Shown here: one piece after another, positions 53,533 through 61,793 of the stretch
Layout: the number at the start of each line of letters is the position of its first letter
How positions within the stretch are numbered: the first letter of the stretch is position 1
Assembly (NCBI RefSeq): GCF_030246845.1
Contig: NZ_CP126889.1
Location: 5,017,001 to 5,081,000, forward strand
Direction of reading: 5' to 3'
Length of the DNA: 64,000 bases
Source of the DNA: Enhydrobacter sp.
GTDB taxonomy: Bacteria; Pseudomonadota; Alphaproteobacteria; Reyranellales; Reyranellaceae
Notes under the pieces: model-generated
Seen by the model: only the letters and a program-made list of their open reading frames with translations
Told to the model about the DNA's origin: nothing
Database searches by the model: none
Position numbers and translations under genes: made by a program

Positions 53533-54300
53533 TCAGAACGCAGGAACGGGCGCCTGCGGCACGTCCTTCCAGAAATCGGGATCGTGGCCGAAGAAGAGCT
53601 TGGCGCCGCCCTTTTCCAGCGCCTCGAGCCGATCGAGCGATACCAGCATCGCCTCGCGGTCGAAGACGAAGCGCGGCAGACGCCGCTCGCGCAGGGTGCG
53701 GCAGAAATAGCAGGCGTCGCCGGTGAGCACGACCTCGCCCTTCTCGGTGCGCACCTTCAACGACTGATGGCCGGGCGTGTGGCCGTAGGTGGGGATACAG
53801 ACCACGCTGCCGTCGCCGAACAGGTCGTGCTCGCCGTCGACCTGCTTCACCGGATGGCCGTGATCGAAATCGGCCTTGTAGAAACCGACCTTCGCGGCCA
53901 GCTCGGGATCGTTGGCGGCCTGCCATTCGCGCTTCTGCACCACCATCGTCGCGTTGGGAACCAGCTCGTTGCCGCCGACATGGTCGAAATGAAGATGGGA
54001 GTTCACGATATAGTCGACCTTGCCGGGATCCCGGTCGATCGATTGCAGGCGCGCGGCGATGTCGTCCTCCGCCCCGTAGTGCTCGAAGCCGAAAATCCGC
54101 GCCACCCGCTCGCCAAGGCGCGCGGCGGGATCGGTGCGGCATTGAGGATGCATGCCCGTGTCGAACAGGACGCGCCCCTTGGCATGTTCGACGAGATAGG
54201 ATGGAATGGGCAGCGCCACCTGGCCGTCCTCGCCCTCGATCATGTCCTTCAGCCGTCCGACGAGACGACCGCAGGTCATCGCATAGAGCTTTGCTGTCAT
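53533..54300 (-). CDS. N-acyl-homoserine-lactonase-like metallo-hydrolase
   Basis: The 255-residue cytoplasmic metallo-beta-lactamase-fold protein has the metal motif NSHLHFDHVGGN, then PTYGHTPGHQS, LTGDACYF and a late FFGHDPDFW. MTAKLYAMTCGRL at the start and PIPSYLVEH match AttM/AhlD-type lactonases, which open the lactone ring of quorum signals. It also resembles the secreted homologue at 50704-51576. Substrate not proven. Confidence 0.82.
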   Translation of the reverse strand: MTAKLYAMTCGRLVGRLKDMIEGEDGQVALPIPSYLVEHAKGRVLFDTGMHPQCRTDPAARLGERVARIFGFEHYGAEDDIAARLQSIDRDPGKVDYIVNSHLHFDHVGGNELVPNATMVVQKREWQAANDPELAAKVGFYKADFDHGHPVKQVDGEHDLFGDGSVVCIPTYGHTPGHQSLKVRTEKGEVVLTGDACYFCRTLRERRLPRFVFDREAMLVSLDRLEALEKGGAKLFFGHDPDFWKDVPQAPVPAF

Positions 54301-54383
54301 CGCGACAGCCTAGCACAGGCCGAGCGGGGAACGGAGCCGATCGGGTGGCGTTGCTGCGTTTGTCATCGATCGGGATACGGATC

Positions 54384-55439
54384 GTGAAAGCTATCACTGT
54401 GCTGCCGGGAACGCCGGCTTCAGTTCAACTCGACGACCGGCCCGAGCCGCAGGCTGCCGCGAACATGCTCCTGGTGCAGGCGGTCGCGCTTGGAGTTTGC
54501 GGCACCGACCGCGAGATCATCTCCGGCGCCTATGGCTGGGCGCCGCCCGGCAAGGATCGCCTGATCCTCGGCCACGAGTCGCTCGGTCGTGTCCTCGAGG
54601 CGCCGGCGGGCAGCGGATTTTCCCAGGGCGATCTCGTCGTCGGCATCGTGCGCCGACCCGACCCGGTCCCTTGCCCGTCCTGCGCGGTCGGCGAGTGGGA
54701 CATGTGCCGCAACGGGCAGTACACCGAGCACGGCATCAAGTCGATCGACGGCTTCGGTGCCGAGCGCTATCGCCTCGAGCCCGACTACACGGTGAAGGTC
54801 GACCCGGCGCTCGGCATGCTGGGCGTGCTGCTCGAGCCTGCGACGATTCTCGCCAAGGCCTGGGACCATATCGATCGCATCGGCGGACGCACCAGGAGCT
54901 GGTCGCCCAGGACCGTTCTCGTGACCGGCGCCGGCCCGGTCGGCCTGCTGGCGGCCCTGATGGGGCGTCAACGCGGCCTCGAGATCCATGTGCTCGATCT
55001 CGCCGACACGGGCCCCAAGCCCGATCTCGTGCGCGACCTCGGCGGCACCTATCACGCCCGCACCCTGGCCGACGATTTCGCGCCCGACGTCATCATCGAA
55101 TGCACCGGAGCGCTGCCCGTGCTGGTCGACGTGATGAAGCGCGTCGGCAGCGACGGCATCGTCTGCCTCACGGGGGTGTCGAGCAGCGGCCATCCCCTGC
55201 CCTTCGATTTCGGCAATTTCAATCGCCATGCGGTGCTGAACAACACGGTCACTTTCGGCTCCGTGAACGCCAATCGCGCCCACTACGAGGCAGGCGCCGC
55301 GGCCCTCGCGAAGGCAGACCGGCAATGGCTGTCCCGGATGATCACGCGACGCGTACCGCTCTCGCACTGGCACGAGGCGTTCGAGCGCCGTCCCGAGGAC
55401 ATCAAGGTGATCCTGCAGTTCGAGTCCGACGCGGCATGA
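54384..55439 (+). CDS. Glucose 1-dehydrogenase-like zinc alcohol dehydrogenase
   Basis: The 351-residue MDR-family protein has its catalytic zinc region in VALGVCGTDREIISG and LILGHESLGRVLE. The structural-zinc-type cysteines are in DPVPCPSCAVGEWDMCRNGQY, and the NAD(P) motif is TGAGPVGLLAA. The overall pattern (EHGIKSIDGFGAERYRLEPDY, TFGSVNANRAHYE) matches the glucose 1-dehydrogenase branch. GTG 54384 is the start. Its TGA overlaps the ATG of the GH15 gene (ATGA). The two would release and oxidise glucose. Confidence 0.88.
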   Translation: MKAITVLPGTPASVQLDDRPEPQAAANMLLVQAVALGVCGTDREIISGAYGWAPPGKDRLILGHESLGRVLEAPAGSGFSQGDLVVGIVRRPDPVPCPSCAVGEWDMCRNGQYTEHGIKSIDGFGAERYRLEPDYTVKVDPALGMLGVLLEPATILAKAWDHIDRIGGRTRSWSPRTVLVTGAGPVGLLAALMGRQRGLEIHVLDLADTGPKPDLVRDLGGTYHARTLADDFAPDVIIECTGALPVLVDVMKRVGSDGIVCLTGVSSSGHPLPFDFGNFNRHAVLNNTVTFGSVNANRAHYEAGAAALAKADRQWLSRMITRRVPLSHWHEAFERRPEDIKVILQFESDAA

Positions 55440-57349
55440 GTGCGCCCATCGAGAGCTACGGCATGATCGGCGACTGCGAGACGGCAGCGCTGGTCGGAAC
55501 AAATGGATCGGTCGATTGGCTTTGCTGGCCGCGCTTCGATTCCGACGCCTGCTTTGCCGCGGTGCTGGGCGGGCCCGACAACGGGCGCTGGCTGATCGCG
55601 CCGCACGACGAGATCAAATCCGTCCGCCGGCGCTACCGGCCCGACACACTGATCCTGGAAACCGAGTTCCGGACCGACACCGGCCGAGCGACGCTGATCG
55701 ATTTCATGCTGCCGCGCGACACGACCTCTGACCTCATCCGCATCGTCCGCTGCGACGAGGGCGAGGTTTCGGTCAGCATGGAGCTCGCGCTGCGCTTCGG
55801 CTACGGCGCGACCACGCCGTGGGTGACGCGCCTCAAGCAGGATACGATGCGCGCCGTCGCCGGTCCGGACATGGTCGTGCTGCGCACGCCGGCTCCCTTT
55901 CGCGGCGAGCATTTCAAGACCGTGGCGCGGTTTTCGCTGGCTGAAGGCCGATCGATGCCCTTCGTGCTGAGCTACGGCCCTTCCCATTTGCCGGTTCCGG
56001 CGGCCATCGACCCGTACGAAGCGCTCGAGAAATGCGAGGAGTTCTGGTGTGAATGGACGGCCAAGACCAAGACCGATGGGCTGCATGCCGAGGCGATCAA
56101 ACGTTCGCTGATCACGCTCAAGGGCCTCACCTACCTGCCGAGCGGCGGCATCGTGGCGGCGCCCACGACCTCGCTGCCCGAGCAGTTCGGCAGCGAGCGC
56201 AACTGGGACTATCGGCTCTGCTGGCTGCGCGATGCCACTCTTTCGCTGCTCGCGATGATGAACGCCGGCATCTACGACGAAGCGGCGGCCTGGCGCGACT
56301 GGCTGCAGCGCGCCGTCGCGGGCTCTCCCGATGAAATGCAGATCATGTACGGTCTCCGCGGCGAGCGCCGGCTGACCGAATGGGAAGTCGGCTGGCTGCC
56401 GGGATATGCCGAGTCGCGCCCGGTCAGGGTCGGCAATGCGGCGCACGAGCAGTTCCAGCTCGACGTCTACGGCGAGCTGATGGACGCCTTCGAGCAGTCG
56501 CGCAAGGGCGGGCTCGCGGCGACCGAAGAGGGCTGGGAGCTGCAGCGCGCGCTCATCGAGCATGTCGCCGAGGTATGGCAGGAGCCGGACAACGGCATCT
56601 GGGAGACCCGCGGGCCACTGCAACACTTCGTCCATTCCAAGGTCATGGCCTGGGTGGCGTTCGACCGCGCGATCAAGGGCGTCGAGGAGCATGGGCTCAA
56701 GGGGCCGATCGAGGAATGGCGCTCCATCCGCGACCAGATCAAGGACGAGGTATGCGACAAGGGCTTCGACAGGAAAGGCAACACGTTCCGCGCCGCCTAC
56801 GGCAGCGACCTCCTCGACGCCAGCCTGCTGCTGATGGCGCAAACCGGGTTCATCAAGGCCGACGACCCGCGCTTTGTCGGCACGGTCGAGGCCATCGAGC
56901 GCGAGCTGGTGCAGGATGGCTTCGTGATGCGTTACAACACGCACGATGCCAACGACGGCCTGCGGCCGGGCGAAGGCGCGTTCCTGGCCTGCAGCTTCTG
57001 GCTCGCCGATGCCTATATCTCGATCGGCCGCTACGCCGATGCCGAGAAGCTGTTCAACCGGCTGCTTGCGATTCGCAACGACCTCGGCCTTCTGGCAGAG
57101 GAATACGACCCGCATGCGCGGCGTCTGCAGGGCAATTTCCCGCAGGCTTTCTCGCACATCGCGCTGATCAACACCGCCTTCAACCTCACGCGCAGTCACA
57201 AGCCTTCCGAGCAGCGCTCGGGCGCTCACCGCGGCCTGCATCACGGCCTGCAAAGCAAGGCCAGGCCCAACGCCAAGAAGGTGTCGGCGCCGCCGCGGCT
57301 CGGGCGGTCCCGGGTCAGGCGTCGAGGAGCTTCCGCAAAGTCTCGTTGA
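55436..57349 (+). CDS. GH15-family glucoamylase/trehalase-like glycoside hydrolase
   Basis: The 637-residue protein has the bacterial GH15 N-terminal beta-domain ([33 protein letters not shown]) and the (alpha/alpha)6 catalytic domain ([75 protein letters not shown]). Members cleave alpha-glucosides, including starch oligosaccharides and trehalose. There is no signal peptide, so it acts on cytoplasmic glucans. A basic tail of about 30 residues follows the domain. Its end overlaps the convergent gatB end by 35 bases. Confidence 0.9.
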   Translation: MSAPIESYGMIGDCETAALVGTNGSVDWLCWPRFDSDACFAAVLGGPDNGRWLIAPHDEIKSVRRRYRPDTLILETEFRTDTGRATLIDFMLPRDTTSDLIRIVRCDEGEVSVSMELALRFGYGATTPWVTRLKQDTMRAVAGPDMVVLRTPAPFRGEHFKTVARFSLAEGRSMPFVLSYGPSHLPVPAAIDPYEALEKCEEFWCEWTAKTKTDGLHAEAIKRSLITLKGLTYLPSGGIVAAPTTSLPEQFGSERNWDYRLCWLRDATLSLLAMMNAGIYDEAAAWRDWLQRAVAGSPDEMQIMYGLRGERRLTEWEVGWLPGYAESRPVRVGNAAHEQFQLDVYGELMDAFEQSRKGGLAATEEGWELQRALIEHVAEVWQEPDNGIWETRGPLQHFVHSKVMAWVAFDRAIKGVEEHGLKGPIEEWRSIRDQIKDEVCDKGFDRKGNTFRAAYGSDLLDASLLLMAQTGFIKADDPRFVGTVEAIERELVQDGFVMRYNTHDANDGLRPGEGAFLACSFWLADAYISIGRYADAEKLFNRLLAIRNDLGLLAEEYDPHARRLQGNFPQAFSHIALINTAFNLTRSHKPSEQRSGAHRGLHHGLQSKARPNAKKVSAPPRLGRSRVRRRGASAKSR

Positions 57350-58763
57350 CCACCTTGGGGTTGGCCTTGCCGCCGGTGGCCTTCATCACCTGGCCGACGA
57401 ACCAGCCGAACATGGTCGGCTTGACCTTGTAGGCGGCGACCTTGTCGGGGTTGCCGTCGATCACTGCCTTGATGGCCGCCTCGATCGCGCCGGTGTCGGT
57501 CACCTGCTTCAGGCCCCGCTCCTCCACCAGAACCGCCGGATCCTTGCCCGTTTCCTCCATGGCGACGAACAGGTCCTTGGCGATGCGGCCGGAGATCGTG
57601 CCGTCGGCCTGCAGGTCCAGGAGCTTGCCCAGATGCCCGGCGCTGATCGGCGACTGCGCGATGCCCACGCCGCGCCGGTTGAGCATGGCGAAGAAATCGC
57701 CGGTGACGAGCTTCACCGCCTCCTTCGCATCGCGGCCCCTGGCCACGGTCTCGAAGAACTCGGCCGTCTCCCGCTCCGCCACCAGCACGCCGGCGTCGTA
57801 GGGCGTGAGGCCATATTCCTCGATGAAGCGCGCCTTCTTGGCGTCGGGCAGCTCGGGCAGGCTCGCCCTGATGGCCTCCACGAACTCCGGCTTCAGGACG
57901 AGCGGCAGCAGGTCCGGATCGGGAAAGTAGCGGTAGTCGTGCGCGTCCTCCTTGGAGCGCAGCGAACGCGTCTCGCCGCGGCCGGGATCGAACAGCCGCG
58001 TCTCCTGCACGATCGCGCCGCCGCCCTCGATCACCTCGACCTGGCGGCGCGCCTCGTACTCGATGGCCTGCTTCACGAAGCGGATGGAGTTGACGTTCTT
58101 GATCTCGCAGCGTGTGCCGAGCGGCCCGCCGGGCTTGCGCACCGAGACGTTGACGTCGCAGCGCATGGAGCCTTCGTCCATGTTGCCGTCGCAGGTGCCG
58201 AGATAGCGCACGATCGAGCGCAGCTTGGTGAGATAGGCGGCGGCCTCGTCGGCCGAGCGCATGTCGGGCTTGCTGACGATCTCCATCAGCGCCACGCCCG
58301 ACCGGTTCAGGTCGACGTAGGTCTGGCTGGGATGCTGGTCGTGCAGGCTCTTGCCGGCATCCTGCTCGAGGTGCAGGCGCTCGATGCCGACGGTACGGCT
58401 CTTGCCGCCTTCGAGATCGATCTCGATCTCGCCCTCGCCCACGATCGGATCCTTGTACTGCGAGATCTGGTAGCCCTGCGGCAGGTCGGCATAGAAGTAG
58501 TTCTTGCGGTCGAACACGGAGCGCAGGTTGATCCTGGCGTTGAGGCCGAGACCCGTGCGCACGGCCTGCTCCACGCAATGCTCGTTGATCACCGGCAGCA
58601 TGCCGGGCATGGCGGCATCGACCAGTGACACCTGCGTGTTGGGATCGGCCCCGAACGCGGTCGGCGCGCCGGAGAAGAGCTTGGCGTCGGAGATCACCTG
58701 GGCGTGAACTTCCAGCCCGAGCACGACCTCCCAATCGCCGGTTTCACCTTTGATCAGCGACAT
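57315..58763 (-). CDS. gatB: Aspartyl/glutamyl-tRNA(Asn/Gln) amidotransferase subunit B
   Basis: The 482-residue GatB starts [22 protein letters not shown] and has [17 protein letters not shown]-type (here [20 protein letters not shown]) and DFNRSGVPLMEIVS-type ([14 protein letters not shown]) blocks. The tail domain ends [15 protein letters not shown]. It activates Glu/Asp-tRNA by phosphorylation and converts it to Gln/Asn-tRNA with ammonia supplied by GatA. gatA is not next to it: the nearest gatA lies at the right window edge, about 4.8 kb away on the same strand. Confidence 0.96.
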   Translation of the reverse strand: MSLIKGETGDWEVVLGLEVHAQVISDAKLFSGAPTAFGADPNTQVSLVDAAMPGMLPVINEHCVEQAVRTGLGLNARINLRSVFDRKNYFYADLPQGYQISQYKDPIVGEGEIEIDLEGGKSRTVGIERLHLEQDAGKSLHDQHPSQTYVDLNRSGVALMEIVSKPDMRSADEAAAYLTKLRSIVRYLGTCDGNMDEGSMRCDVNVSVRKPGGPLGTRCEIKNVNSIRFVKQAIEYEARRQVEVIEGGGAIVQETRLFDPGRGETRSLRSKEDAHDYRYFPDPDLLPLVLKPEFVEAIRASLPELPDAKKARFIEEYGLTPYDAGVLVAERETAEFFETVARGRDAKEAVKLVTGDFFAMLNRRGVGIAQSPISAGHLGKLLDLQADGTISGRIAKDLFVAMEETGKDPAVLVEERGLKQVTDTGAIEAAIKAVIDGNPDKVAAYKVKPTMFGWFVGQVMKATGGKANPKVVNETLRKLLDA

Positions 58764-58857
58764 GGGCCGTTATTAGGGCCGCCGGTCGGCCGGGATCAAG
58801 GCTTTCCGTCCCGTCGGCCGCCGGGTAGGTTCCGACCGACAGACAGGGAGGAAATCG

Positions 58858-59829
58858 ATGACCATCCTGCGCCGCCGCGCACTGCTGGCGGGAGCCGCAG
58901 CGTCCACCTTCGCGGCGTCCGCCTGGGCCGAGGGCGAATGGCCCAAGGGGTCGATCCGGATCATCGTCCCCTTCCCGCCCGGCGGCTCGACCGATCCGGT
59001 CGCGCGCATCATCCAGGCCAGGCTGATCGAGACCACGGGCTGGCACATCATCATCGAGAACAAGCCCGGCGGCACCGGCGCCGTCGGCTCGGCAGTGGCG
59101 GCCAAGGCGGCGCCCGACGGCCAGACCTGGATGATCACCTTCGACAGCCACATCCTCAATCCGGCCTTCGCGCCCGGCCTGCCCTACAAGGATTCCGATC
59201 TTCTCAACGTGATGGAGATCGGCCGCACGCCGCAGGTGATCACGACCCATCCCGATCGGCCCTACAGGACGTTCGCCGAGGCGGTGGCGGACGCGAGGAA
59301 GCGGCCGGGCCGGGTCAACATGGGCGTGCTCGGCGCCAGCCAGGCGCTGGTGCTGATGACCCTCGTCAAGAAGGAGAACGACGTCGACATCAACCTGATC
59401 CCCTACAAGGGCGGCGGGCCGCTCAACCAGGATCTGCTGGCGGGGGTCACCGACATCGGGATCGGCAGCCTGACGTCGCTCAGCCCCCATATCCGCGCCA
59501 ACAAGGTGCGGGCGATCGCGGTCACGGGCGAGAAGCGGACGCCCGCGCTTCCCGATACCCCGACGCTGGCCGAGCAGGGCATCAAGGCCTTTCCCTCCTA
59601 TTCCTGGTGGGGCGTCTACGCGCCGGCCGGCACGCCGCGTCCGATCGTCGACCGCATGCACGCCGAGATCACCAAGGCCGTGCGCTCGGCCGACGTCTCG
59701 CAGAAGTTCGTCGAGCAGTTCAACATGGAGATCCTGACCACCTCCCCGGAGGAGTTCGCCGCCTACCAGAAGAGCGAGCAGGAGCGCTGGTTCAAGGTGA
59801 TCAAGGACAACGACATCAAGGGCGATTGA
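58858..59829 (+). CDS. Tripartite tricarboxylate transporter receptor (TctC/Bug type)
   Basis: The 323-residue periplasmic protein has a signal containing RRRALLAGAAASTFAASAWA, twin-arginine-like, and the Bug-family pattern IRIIVPFPPGGSTDPVARI, IENKPGGTGAVGSAVAAKA and PYKGGGPLNQDLLAGVTDIGIG. It binds a carboxylate. The membrane components TctA and TctB are not in the window, which is usual for the expanded Bug family. It is transcribed divergently from gatB with 94 bases between starts. Confidence 0.9.
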   Translation: MTILRRRALLAGAAASTFAASAWAEGEWPKGSIRIIVPFPPGGSTDPVARIIQARLIETTGWHIIIENKPGGTGAVGSAVAAKAAPDGQTWMITFDSHILNPAFAPGLPYKDSDLLNVMEIGRTPQVITTHPDRPYRTFAEAVADARKRPGRVNMGVLGASQALVLMTLVKKENDVDINLIPYKGGGPLNQDLLAGVTDIGIGSLTSLSPHIRANKVRAIAVTGEKRTPALPDTPTLAEQGIKAFPSYSWWGVYAPAGTPRPIVDRMHAEITKAVRSADVSQKFVEQFNMEILTTSPEEFAAYQKSEQERWFKVIKDNDIKGD

Positions 59830-59840
59830 CGCCGGGCTTC

Positions 59841-60440
59841 TCAATCCCGCGCCAGCTTCCGCAGGTCGCTCACCGCGCGGAAGAAGCTGTCGGCCGGCGT
59901 CGAATCGGGATCGATCAGGCGATGGAGACGAAACCCGTCCTCCAGCGCCAGGAGCATGGCGCTCGCCCAGGCCGGATCGCGCACGCCGGTCCCGGCCGCC
60001 CGCATGGTCGAGCTGACGATCTCGGCGACGAGCTTGCGGCGGGCGCGCAGGCGCTTGGCCAGCTCGGGTCGTCGTTTCTCCGCCCGCGCCACGTAAAGGA
60101 TCAGCTCCATATGCAGGAGGGGCGCCTGCCCCAAGGGATCGTGCCGGCTGCGCTCGGTGGCGCGCAGCGCCGCCACGTAATCGTCGGGTGTCCGATGCCG
60201 CGCCAGCAGATCGCGATGATGCGCGATCGAGCGTTCGACATGGTCCTCCAGCATGGCGACGATCAGGTCGTCCTTGCTGGCGAAATTCGAGTAGAAGGCG
60301 CCGCGCGTGAAGCCGGCCGCCGCGGCGATCGTCTCGATGCTGGCCGCCCCAATGCCCCGTTCCGCGAAGACCCGGGCCGCCGCCTCGAACAGCTTCTCCT
60401 TCGTATCGTCCCGTGTCGGACGCGTGCGCGCTCTTGACAT
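59841..60440 (-). CDS. TetR-family repressor
   Basis: The 199-residue protein has an N-terminal TetR helix-turn-helix (KLFEAAARVFAERGIGAASIETIAAAAGFTRGAFYSNFASKDDL) and a C-terminal ligand domain. It is divergent from the cytochrome P450 gene. The 59-base gap contains a perfect 11-bp palindrome that is the probable operator for both genes, so it likely represses itself and the P450 until an inducer binds. Confidence 0.92.
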   Translation of the reverse strand: MSRARTRPTRDDTKEKLFEAAARVFAERGIGAASIETIAAAAGFTRGAFYSNFASKDDLIVAMLEDHVERSIAHHRDLLARHRTPDDYVAALRATERSRHDPLGQAPLLHMELILYVARAEKRRPELAKRLRARRKLVAEIVSSTMRAAGTGVRDPAWASAMLLALEDGFRLHRLIDPDSTPADSFFRAVSDLRKLARD

Positions 60441-60462
60441 GGCCGGTTCCTTAGCACATTAA

Positions 60463-60488
60463 AATTCGATACATATCTGTATCGAATT
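60463..60488. promoter_or_regulatory. Palindromic operator between the TetR and P450 genes
   Basis: AATTCGATACA (60463-60473) and TGTATCGAATT (60478-60488) are perfect inverted repeats with a 4-base spacer TATC. The site lies 22 bases upstream of the repressor start and 11 bases upstream of the P450 ATG. It is AT-rich in an otherwise GC-rich window and probably overlaps both promoters. Confidence 0.85.
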
Positions 60489-60499
60489 GCAGTGCGAGG

Positions 60500-61729
60500 A
60501 TGGCCATGCCCGATGCCGCGACCGTCGCCAGCCCGACCGACCGCTTTTTCCTCGAGGCCATGTCCCCCGCCTTTCGCGAGGATCCCTATCCCTACTACGA
60601 GCGCTTTCGCGGATCCTCGCCGCTTCTGCGCATGGCCGACACGATCTGGTTCGCGCTCGGCCACGCCGAGGTGACGGCGCTGCTGCGTCATCCCGGGCTT
60701 TCGACCGACGAATCGCATGCCGCCACCGAGGCCGACCGCACCGAGGAGGATCCCAATCGCACCCGCAGCCTGCTGTTCATGGATCCGCCCGAGCACACGC
60801 GCCTGCGCGGGCTGGTCGCGCGCGCCTTCACGCCACGCCGCGTCGAGGAGCTGCGCGGCACGACGCAGGCGATCGCCACCGAGCTCGTCGATGCCATGGC
60901 GCCGCAATCCGGCGTCGTGGACGTGATCACGGCCTTCGCCTATCCGCTGCCGGTGCGGGTGATTTGCGCCCTGCTGGGCGTCCCGCCCGAGGACGAGGCG
61001 ATTTTCACCGCCTGGTCGCGCGGCATCGCCCGCTCGGTCGATCCGGGCATCCTGCGCAGCGCCGAGATCGAGGCGGCGATCGTCGAAGCACGCCAGGGCC
61101 TGCAGGCCTATCTCGGCGACCTGCTGGCAGCGCGGCGACGCAAGCCCGGCAATGATCTTCTTTCCGCGCTCGCGGCCGTGGAGGCTGATGGCGACCGCAT
61201 CTCGCCGCGACAGATCGTGGCGCTCGCCCAGCTCCTGCTGGTCGCGGGCCACGAGACGACGGTGAACCTGATCGGCAACGGCACGCTGGCCCTGCTGCGC
61301 GCGCCGGACCAGCTCGCCGTTCTACGGCGCTCGCGCGAGCTTGCCGGCCCGGCGGTCGACGAGCTGCTGCGCTTCGACAGCCCGGTGCAGATCACCCAGC
61401 GCGTCGTGGTCGAGGATATGGAAGTCGTCGGCTGTCCCGTCAAAGCGGGCGACGAGATCATGCTGGTGCTGGGCGCCGCCAACCGCGATCCCACCGTCTT
61501 CGCCGATCCGCACCGCCTCGACGTCGCACGCGATGCCCGCCGGCATGTCGCCTTCGGCGGCGGCATTCACCATTGCCTGGGAGCGGCGCTCGCCCGCATG
61601 GAGGGTGAGATCGCGTTCCGCACCCTGCTCGACCGCTTCGGCCGGATCGAGCTCGCCGGCACGCCCGCGCGCCGGCCGACCTTCACGCTGCGTGGACTGG
61701 AGAGCCTGCCAATCACCTTGAAGTCATAG
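60500..61729 (+). CDS. Cytochrome P450
   Basis: The 409-residue soluble bacterial P450 has the oxygen-activation motif AGHETT at 249-254, the ExxR motif Glu288-Leu-Leu-Arg291 and the heme-ligand loop FGGGIHHCLGAALAR with Cys359. The N-terminal features DPYPYYERFR and MDPPEHTRLRGLVARAFTP are typical of the CYP107-like group. No ferredoxin or reductase gene is adjacent, so redox partners must come from elsewhere. It is probably controlled by the divergent TetR protein. Confidence 0.95.
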   Translation: MAMPDAATVASPTDRFFLEAMSPAFREDPYPYYERFRGSSPLLRMADTIWFALGHAEVTALLRHPGLSTDESHAATEADRTEEDPNRTRSLLFMDPPEHTRLRGLVARAFTPRRVEELRGTTQAIATELVDAMAPQSGVVDVITAFAYPLPVRVICALLGVPPEDEAIFTAWSRGIARSVDPGILRSAEIEAAIVEARQGLQAYLGDLLAARRRKPGNDLLSALAAVEADGDRISPRQIVALAQLLLVAGHETTVNLIGNGTLALLRAPDQLAVLRRSRELAGPAVDELLRFDSPVQITQRVVVEDMEVVGCPVKAGDEIMLVLGAANRDPTVFADPHRLDVARDARRHVAFGGGIHHCLGAALARMEGEIAFRTLLDRFGRIELAGTPARRPTFTLRGLESLPITLKS

Positions 61730-61730
61730 T

Positions 61731-61785
61731 GGACCGCGGGCTTCCAGCCCGCCCATATCATGAGCGCGCAAGATGCGCGCGGTCC
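61731..61785. repeat. 55-bp double-hairpin REP-like element between convergent genes
   Basis: The ends GGACCGCG and CGCGGTCC are inverted repeats. Inside are two hairpins, GCGGGC-TTCCA-GCCCGC (61736-61752) and GCGCGCA-AGA-TGCGCGC (61764-61780). The arrangement resembles REP-type dispersed palindromes. It fills the 64-base gap between the P450 stop and the amidohydrolase stop and may act as a two-way transcript end. Confidence 0.75.
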
Positions 61786-61793
61786 CGAGACCG

